Assembly (NCBI GenBank): GCA_018221175.1
Contig: JAAOYE010000062.1
Coordinates: 1-17,837, forward strand
From: Candidatus Woesearchaeota archaeon
GTDB taxonomy: Archaea > Nanobdellota > Nanobdellia > Woesearchaeales > BM511
Reading direction: 5' to 3'
DNA: 17,837 nt
This document shows, piece by piece, positions 14,462-17,837 of the stretch. Under the pieces are notes generated by a model. The model saw only the letters and a program-made list of their open reading frames with translations, searched no databases and was not told where the DNA came from. The position numbers and the translations under genes were made by a program. The first letter of the stretch is position 1. The number at the start of each line of letters is the position of its first letter.

Positions 14462-16194
14462 ATGTTTTTTAAAACTCCAAGTTCTACTCCGTCTTGTCTT
14501 CTTCCAACATTGCTTCTTTGAATGTAGGTTTGTGCTTTTGATGAGAATGATGAAGGGTATCTGCTTTTTTGATATTCAAGTTTTAAGATTGCCCGCTCAC
14601 CAGATTCACCGATTTCAAAGATGCCGTAGTATGTTTGCCCTTCATCCTCAATTTTTATCTGGTTTTTTGTGTAGTCTACTTCAAATGTTCCTTTTATATC
14701 CTGGTCTCCTTCAGATATGTCATCTGCTCCCATTACTGTGCTGCCTTTAAAGTATTCATTGTCAGACTCTACAAATGTAAAAATATCGTTTGGAAGCCCT
14801 GTTTTCCAGTCTTCGCTTATCAGATACCAGACGCCTGTGATTTTGTTTTCTTTGTGTATGAATATTGGATTTGTTAAGTATAAGTCCCAGTAGTGCCACC
14901 ATGGATTTGGTTTTACTTTTGAATTTTTGTATGGTTCTAATATTTCTTTTTTGTATGCATCTACAAGCGCTCTTTTATCTTCGTCTTCTAGGTAGTCAAA
15001 AGGCGATACTGTTGAGCCGCCCCATCCAACTACTCCGTCTGTTCTTGCTTCGTCATAGAGTGTGAATTCTGCGCTTGCAACTTTGGTTCCAAATGTTAGG
15101 CCGTATCCGATTATGTCTCCTCTTTTCACATCTGCGTATTGCTTTACTAAAGGCTTGTCCATTTCCATGTGGACTCCTCTAAGCCCGTCTCCATAAAACA
15201 TTGTTACTTGGTATTCTCCTTCATCCACCATTCCTGACAATTGGATGTTTTCAACGCGGCCGTCTGCCCAGCTTCTTATCGGGATGTCTTTGTTTTTTAC
15301 ATGAAGCCAGATGTGGTCAAGCCCTTCGATGTGACCACCTGCGTGCGCACCGTATCCTCCTATGTCATCAAGTGCCAAGTCTTCAATTGCTGCTGGCAAT
15401 GAAAGTCTTATTTTTGATGCGCACGTTGGAACTTTATGTACGATGTTGTCATATTCTGGGTCTGGAACAGACTTTTCATCGCAGAGTGTTATTTTTTCTT
15501 CAATTATCTCTTCTACATATTCTTCAATTGGTTCTGAAATGTTTTGTTCTACAAATTCTGGGGTGGTATTGATTATTTCTGGCTTTGCTGGTATGAAAAT
15601 TATTCCATCTTCTTTTGGTGTGTATGTTCTTGTAAGTGTTTTTTCAACAATATGTTCATTATTGTTGATTACGTAGATTATTTTTATATTTAGAGATTGT
15701 TTTTGCTCTACTCCTTTTTGTCTGTCATATGTTATGAAGTAATGCAGTTTTCCTTTTTGGCTTGTTAATAATACTATTTCATCTCTTGGAAAATTTGGGT
15801 AAGTGTAATTGTATTCTATTAAGTCCCAAGAATCTGCTGAGGGGTAAATATCATATGAACCACTTTTTATGTTTGAATTTTTTTCATCTGAAATAAGGTT
15901 TAATTCGACAGTTCTTAAAGAAATTCCTTGATTGTTATTATTATAAATGTATATATCTAATTCTTCATCTGATAAAAATTCACTTGATCCAAGCCAATCA
16001 AGCAAGATTTTCACATTGTTTTCTTCTGATAGAATTATTTGTGATAAGTCATTGTCTTCTATTACAGGTTTTGGTGTTAAGTCTTGCTCTAGAACTGTGG
16101 TGTTTGCTTCAATAGTATCATTTGTCTTTGTCACTTCATCTGTGCATCCTGCTATTAGAATCAATAAAAGTAAAATTATCAGCCTCTTTTTCAT
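14458..16194 (-). CDS. Probable lipoprotein with degenerate M23-like domain and C-terminal beta-rich domain
   Basis: A 578-residue secreted protein. MKKRLIILLLLILIAGC is a signal sequence with the lipobox IAGC and Cys17 as the lipid-modified residue. An N-terminal beta-rich region (about 50-195) and an acidic linker (205-238) come first. Residues about 262-400 resemble the M23/lysostaphin fold: GGHIEGLDHIW (286-296), PIRSWADGRV, then VKRGDIIGYG. The HxH of active M23 enzymes is replaced by SAEFTLYD (374-381), so peptidase activity is doubtful. The last part (about 452-562) begins GVWYLIS and is beta-rich, perhaps lipocalin-like. The start is ATG 16194, with AAGGTG 6 nt before it; the GTG at 16203 belongs to that Shine-Dalgarno. 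Confidence 0.7.
   Translation of the reverse strand: MKKRLIILLLLILIAGCTDEVTKTNDTIEANTTVLEQDLTPKPVIEDNDLSQIILSEENNVKILLDWLGSSEFLSDEELDIYIYNNNNQGISLRTVELNLISDEKNSNIKSGSYDIYPSADSWDLIEYNYTYPNFPRDEIVLLTSQKGKLHYFITYDRQKGVEQKQSLNIKIIYVINNNEHIVEKTLTRTYTPKEDGIIFIPAKPEIINTTPEFVEQNISEPIEEYVEEIIEEKITLCDEKSVPDPEYDNIVHKVPTCASKIRLSLPAAIEDLALDDIGGYGAHAGGHIEGLDHIWLHVKNKDIPIRSWADGRVENIQLSGMVDEGEYQVTMFYGDGLRGVHMEMDKPLVKQYADVKRGDIIGYGLTFGTKVASAEFTLYDEARTDGVVGWGGSTVSPFDYLEDEDKRALVDAYKKEILEPYKNSKVKPNPWWHYWDLYLTNPIFIHKENKITGVWYLISEDWKTGLPNDIFTFVESDNEYFKGSTVMGADDISEGDQDIKGTFEVDYTKNQIKIEDEGQTYYGIFEIGESGERAILKLEYQKSRYPSSFSSKAQTYIQRSNVGRRQDGVELGVLKNI
14465..14470 (+). terminator. T-tract terminator after top6A
   Basis: Six T residues three bases after the top6A stop codon, on the coding strand of top6BA and inside the end of the convergent gene. 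Such runs suffice for archaeal termination. Confidence 0.35.
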
Positions 16195-16209
16195 AAGAAA
16201 CACCTTTTC

Positions 16210-16325
16210 TTATTTTTTGAAAATCCCATATATGAACGTCAACAAAATTCCTGCACCTACTCCTAAAAACAAGTCTGCAACAACAAGGAAGCCTCCAATT
16301 CTTTTTTCATGGATTTTTCTGCCAT
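16210..16325 (-). pseudogene. Frame-broken gene for a 38-residue single-helix membrane protein
   Basis: Reading from ATG 16325, the frame begins MAEKSMKK and hits a stop after 20 codons. A one-base shift at the run of six A residues (plus-strand T6 at 16302-16307) joins it to RIGGFLVVADLFLGVGAGIL and a Lys-rich end, stopping at 16210, just before the Shine-Dalgarno of the lipoprotein gene. One extra A would restore 38 codons plus stop. The product would be one transmembrane helix between basic ends. A TATA box lies at leaderless spacing from this ATG, which argues that the gene is or was real. A sequencing error, programmed frameshifting, or true decay are all possible. Confidence 0.5.
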
Positions 16326-16347
16326 AATAGAATTTTGTCTAATGCCC

Positions 16348-16356
16348 TATTTAAAT
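16348..16356 (-). promoter_or_regulatory. TATA box of the small gene / lipoprotein transcript
   Basis: Minus-strand ATTTAAATA, centred 27 nt before the ATG at 16325. It is the only good promoter for the downstream lipoprotein gene as well. Confidence 0.55.
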
Positions 16357-16358
16357 GT

Positions 16359-16865
16359 TTATTTTATTATTCTCATATTGCTCTCTTCCATTCTTTTTTC
16401 AAGTGACAAGACTATTTCATTTCCAGAGAGCCGTTTTTTTAGCGAGTAGACTGCCTGAGTGTTATTATAAAATGAATTTGCAAGTTTTGAAACAAGTTTT
16501 GGGTCATGCTCTAATCTATTTTGATGTATTAGTGAAAGTGCAAAATTGTATGAACTTATACCCCAATTAAAGTAAAACTCTTTTCCAGGGCTTTGCCTTC
16601 TAGTAGTATATTTTGGAAACCAGCCTAATAAAAAAAGATATGAATCGCCTCTTTTCATCAATTCAAAGAAGTCATTGTTTTCAAAATGTTTTGAAATTAT
16701 TACTGTGTCTGGCGTTTCATGCCTAATTGGCAAATCTGGATTGTATGCTATATCTACAAGCATAGAAACAACATATTCTTTTACATCTTCTGGCTCTATC
16801 AAATCTTTTATATTTTCATAGAACATGTCTGTCATTTCTGTTTTCGTCGTTGCAACTACACCCAT
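16359..16865 (-). CDS. Conserved hypothetical protein, soluble
   Basis: A 168-residue protein I cannot assign to a named family. There is no signal peptide or membrane helix. It appears largely helical with a central GDSYLFLLGWFPKYTTRR stretch (about 72-89) followed by FYFNWGISSYNFAL, a pattern that looks structured and conserved rather than random. The C-terminal third (LVSKLANSFYNNTQAVYSLKKRL) is helical and amphipathic. There are no cysteine clusters and no nucleotide-binding loop. Codon use and composition match the neighbours. The start is supported by a TATA box at leaderless spacing. Its stop codon lies just upstream of the next promoter. Confidence 0.6.
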   Translation of the reverse strand: MGVVATTKTEMTDMFYENIKDLIEPEDVKEYVVSMLVDIAYNPDLPIRHETPDTVIISKHFENNDFFELMKRGDSYLFLLGWFPKYTTRRQSPGKEFYFNWGISSYNFALSLIHQNRLEHDPKLVSKLANSFYNNTQAVYSLKKRLSGNEIVLSLEKRMEESNMRIIK

Positions 16866-16889
16866 ATATTATATTTTTTGAAGATGTTA

Positions 16890-16897
16890 AATATAAA
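16890..16897 (-). promoter_or_regulatory. TATA box of the 168-residue hypothetical protein gene
   Basis: Minus-strand TTTATATT, centred about 28 nt before the ATG at 16865; no Shine-Dalgarno is present, so a leaderless mRNA is expected. Confidence 0.5.
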
Positions 16898-16943
16898 CTT
16901 TACGATTTGGAGCCACTTTGGAGTAAAAAACAATCTGGATTAA

Positions 16944-17303
16944 TTATGCCAAAAACGAGATTGTGATAAAATATACTGCAACTGACAAAACTGCCATTGC
17001 AATAAGCCCGCTCATTACTATTATTTTTAATGGCTTTTCTTCTTTTGTGTATTTTTTCCAGTTTCTGTAGTTTTGTTTCCATTCATGCTTTTTGGAAAGA
17101 CCTATCACTGTGAATAATATTCCTAAGATGTAAAATGAGTCTAGTGCAAAGATTATAGAGATTGCAAGCCATGTTAATCCCATCAAAAAAACTGAGAAGT
17201 AGTCTATGCCTGGTTTTACGATTAATTCGTATGCTGCTGTTGCTGTTATTATTGCTATTCCTATGAGAAGTATTAATATTGCTGCTATCCAAAACAGTAA
17301 CAT
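16944..17303 (-). CDS. Four-helix membrane protein, paralogue of the 17358-17708 product
   Basis: A 119-residue membrane protein of unknown function. Helices lie at about 5-28, 37-53, 57-71 and 93-117. The middle has IDYFSVFLMGLTWLAI, then ILGILFTVIGLSKKHEW and a basic cytosolic loop (KQNYRNWKKYTKEEKPLK). The same order of features, with many identical residues (DY..F.MG, IGL.....W, K...WK..), occurs in the next upstream gene, so the two arose by duplication. Each appears to have its own leaderless promoter. No catalytic motif is visible. Confidence 0.65.
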   Translation of the reverse strand: MLLFWIAAILILLIGIAIITATAAYELIVKPGIDYFSVFLMGLTWLAISIIFALDSFYILGILFTVIGLSKKHEWKQNYRNWKKYTKEEKPLKIIVMSGLIAMAVLSVAVYFITISFLA

Positions 17304-17326
17304 AAGCTAAACTATGTTGTAGGTTG

Positions 17327-17335
17327 TATTTATTT
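17327..17335 (-). promoter_or_regulatory. TATA-like element of the 16944-17303 gene
   Basis: Minus-strand AAATAAATA, centred about 28 nt before the ATG at 17303. It is weaker than the other boxes but at the same spacing. Confidence 0.4.
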
Positions 17336-17357
17336 CTTTGCTGTCCTGTAATGAATA

Positions 17358-17708
17358 TTAAGGATTTACCAGGAAATACGCTGCAGCTCCGATTATCAGC
17401 ACTAATGTTAGCACCCCAATGATTATAAGCTTTAACCTTTGCTGTTCTTTTGAAAGGTCCTTCCATTTTAGATGATTTTTTTTCCACTTGTTTTTGTTTT
17501 TTAGGCCTATTGCCATATAAATTAGTCCTAATGCAAATATTGCATAATTTTTTAATACCATACCAAGTGGTATGAAAGCTATTCCCATCACAAAAAAAAC
17601 ATAGTAGTCTGTTGGTGGCAGACTCCCCTTTTTCTTGTAAGAATATATTAAAACTCCTACTGCTATTAATCCTAGAAGAATGATTAACGATGCAATAATC
17701 CAAATCAT
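17358..17708 (-). CDS. Four-helix membrane protein, paralogue of the 16944-17303 product
   Basis: A 116-residue membrane protein of unknown function. Helices lie at about 2-22, 34-52, 54-70 and 92-113, with the paralogue-specific TDYYVFFVMGIAFIPLG and GLIYMAIGLKNKNKW motifs and a basic loop (KKNHLKWKDLSKEQQRLK) between helices 3 and 4. The first hydrophobic segment could be a signal anchor. The ATG at 17708 is preferred over the GTG one codon earlier because the TATA box at 17732-17739 is centred 27 nt from it. The gap to the next gene is 54 bp and holds that gene's promoter. Confidence 0.65.
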   Translation of the reverse strand: MIWIIASLIILLGLIAVGVLIYSYKKKGSLPPTDYYVFFVMGIAFIPLGMVLKNYAIFALGLIYMAIGLKNKNKWKKNHLKWKDLSKEQQRLKLIIIGVLTLVLIIGAAAYFLVNP

Positions 17709-17731
17709 CACATGATTATTGGAATAAGATG

Positions 17732-17739
17732 TATTTAAG
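17732..17739 (-). promoter_or_regulatory. TATA box of the 17358-17708 gene
   Basis: Minus-strand CTTAAATA, centred 27 nt before the ATG at 17708. A 12-bp palindrome, GTTTTTAAAAAC (17741-17752), lies directly upstream of it. Confidence 0.5.
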
Positions 17740-17778
17740 AGTTTTTAAAAACAAGGGTGTGTCCCAAGTCTTCGTCTG

Positions 17779-17819
17779 TGCCTTGATTTGCCTTAAGATT
17801 TACAAAGTAAATCAAGGCA
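17779..17819. repeat. Perfect 11-bp inverted repeat with nested hairpin, noncoding right end
   Basis: TGCCTTGATTT (17779-17789) and AAATCAAGGCA (17809-17819) are perfect complements separated by 19 bases. A second, alternative hairpin, GATTTAC-AAA-GTAAATC (17797-17813), overlaps the right arm, so the two structures exclude each other. No T run follows on either strand, which argues against an ordinary terminator. No gene is visible between 17714 and the window end. Confidence 0.5.
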
Positions 17820-17837
17820 TGGCCAGATGAAACTGAC

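Noticed and set aside
14532..15676. Several plus-strand open frames opposite the lipoprotein gene
   Set aside because: Leu/Phe/Ser-rich antisense shadows of a convincing minus-strand gene with signal peptide and Shine-Dalgarno.
16195..16203. GTG start for the lipoprotein gene
   Set aside because: The GTG is part of AAGGTG, which is ideally spaced from the ATG at 16194, and MKKR is the natural beginning of the signal peptide.
17827..17837. Possible start codon of a plus-strand gene (ATGAAACTG) with AAGG upstream
   Set aside because: Only three full codons are visible and there is no convincing TATA box at the right distance.
17820..17837. Box C/D-like ATGA and CTGA motifs
   Set aside because: The boxes are only two bases apart, in the wrong arrangement for a C/D sRNA, and the window ends here.

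Overview
The window is a gene-dense, A+T-rich piece of an archaeal chromosome. DNA topoisomerase VI (top6B-top6A), an MBF1-type regulator, a PGF-pre-PGF domain protein and TTTATAAA-like TATA boxes all point to Archaea. The compact, membrane-protein-rich layout together with a bacterial-type gyrase and ScpA suggests a DPANN lineage, possibly Woesearchaeota-like. That placement is inferred from gene content, not from a phylogeny. No rRNA, tRNA, CRISPR array, transposase or phage gene is visible.

Layout. 1-99: acidic C-terminal tail of an unidentified protein. 96-911 (-): ScpA. 1088-3580 (+): GyrA, divergent from scpA across a 176-bp promoter region holding a 15-bp imperfect direct repeat. 3658-5274 (+): a THUMP/methyltransferase-fold protein with a degraded active site, followed by MBF1. 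5277-6284 (-): a PGF-pre-PGF surface protein with a cytosolic tandem repeat. 6390-10839 (+): a tightly packed five-gene envelope operon (Yip1-like membrane protein, membrane-anchored thioredoxin with CxxC, DsbA-like protein without the catalytic cysteines, and two membrane GT2 glycosyltransferases). 10877-11605 (+): a third GT2 enzyme with its own promoter. 11644-14461 (+): top6B-top6A, with a perfect palindrome at the predicted transcription start. 14458-16325 (-): a probable lipoprotein with a degenerate M23-like core, preceded by a frame-broken gene for a 38-residue membrane protein. 16359-17708 (-): a conserved hypothetical protein and two tandem paralogous four-helix membrane proteins. 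17714-17837: noncoding, with a perfect 11-bp inverted repeat.

How the genes fit together. One theme is chromosome topology and segregation (ScpA, GyrA, Top6B/A), with both a negative-supercoiling gyrase and a topo VI decatenase encoded within 14 kb. The other is the cell envelope: three glycosyltransferases, a redox-active and a redox-dead thioredoxin-fold protein, a lipoprotein and a PGF-pre-PGF protein.

Expression signals are regular. Genes that open a transcript mostly have a TATA-like box centred about 26-30 nt before the start codon, which implies leaderless mRNAs, while several internal genes carry Shine-Dalgarno motifs. This regularity was used to correct several start codons. The main candidates for something new are the 6390-10839 operon, the top6BA and gyrA operator-like repeats, and three proteins that keep a recognisable enzyme fold but lack its catalytic residues.
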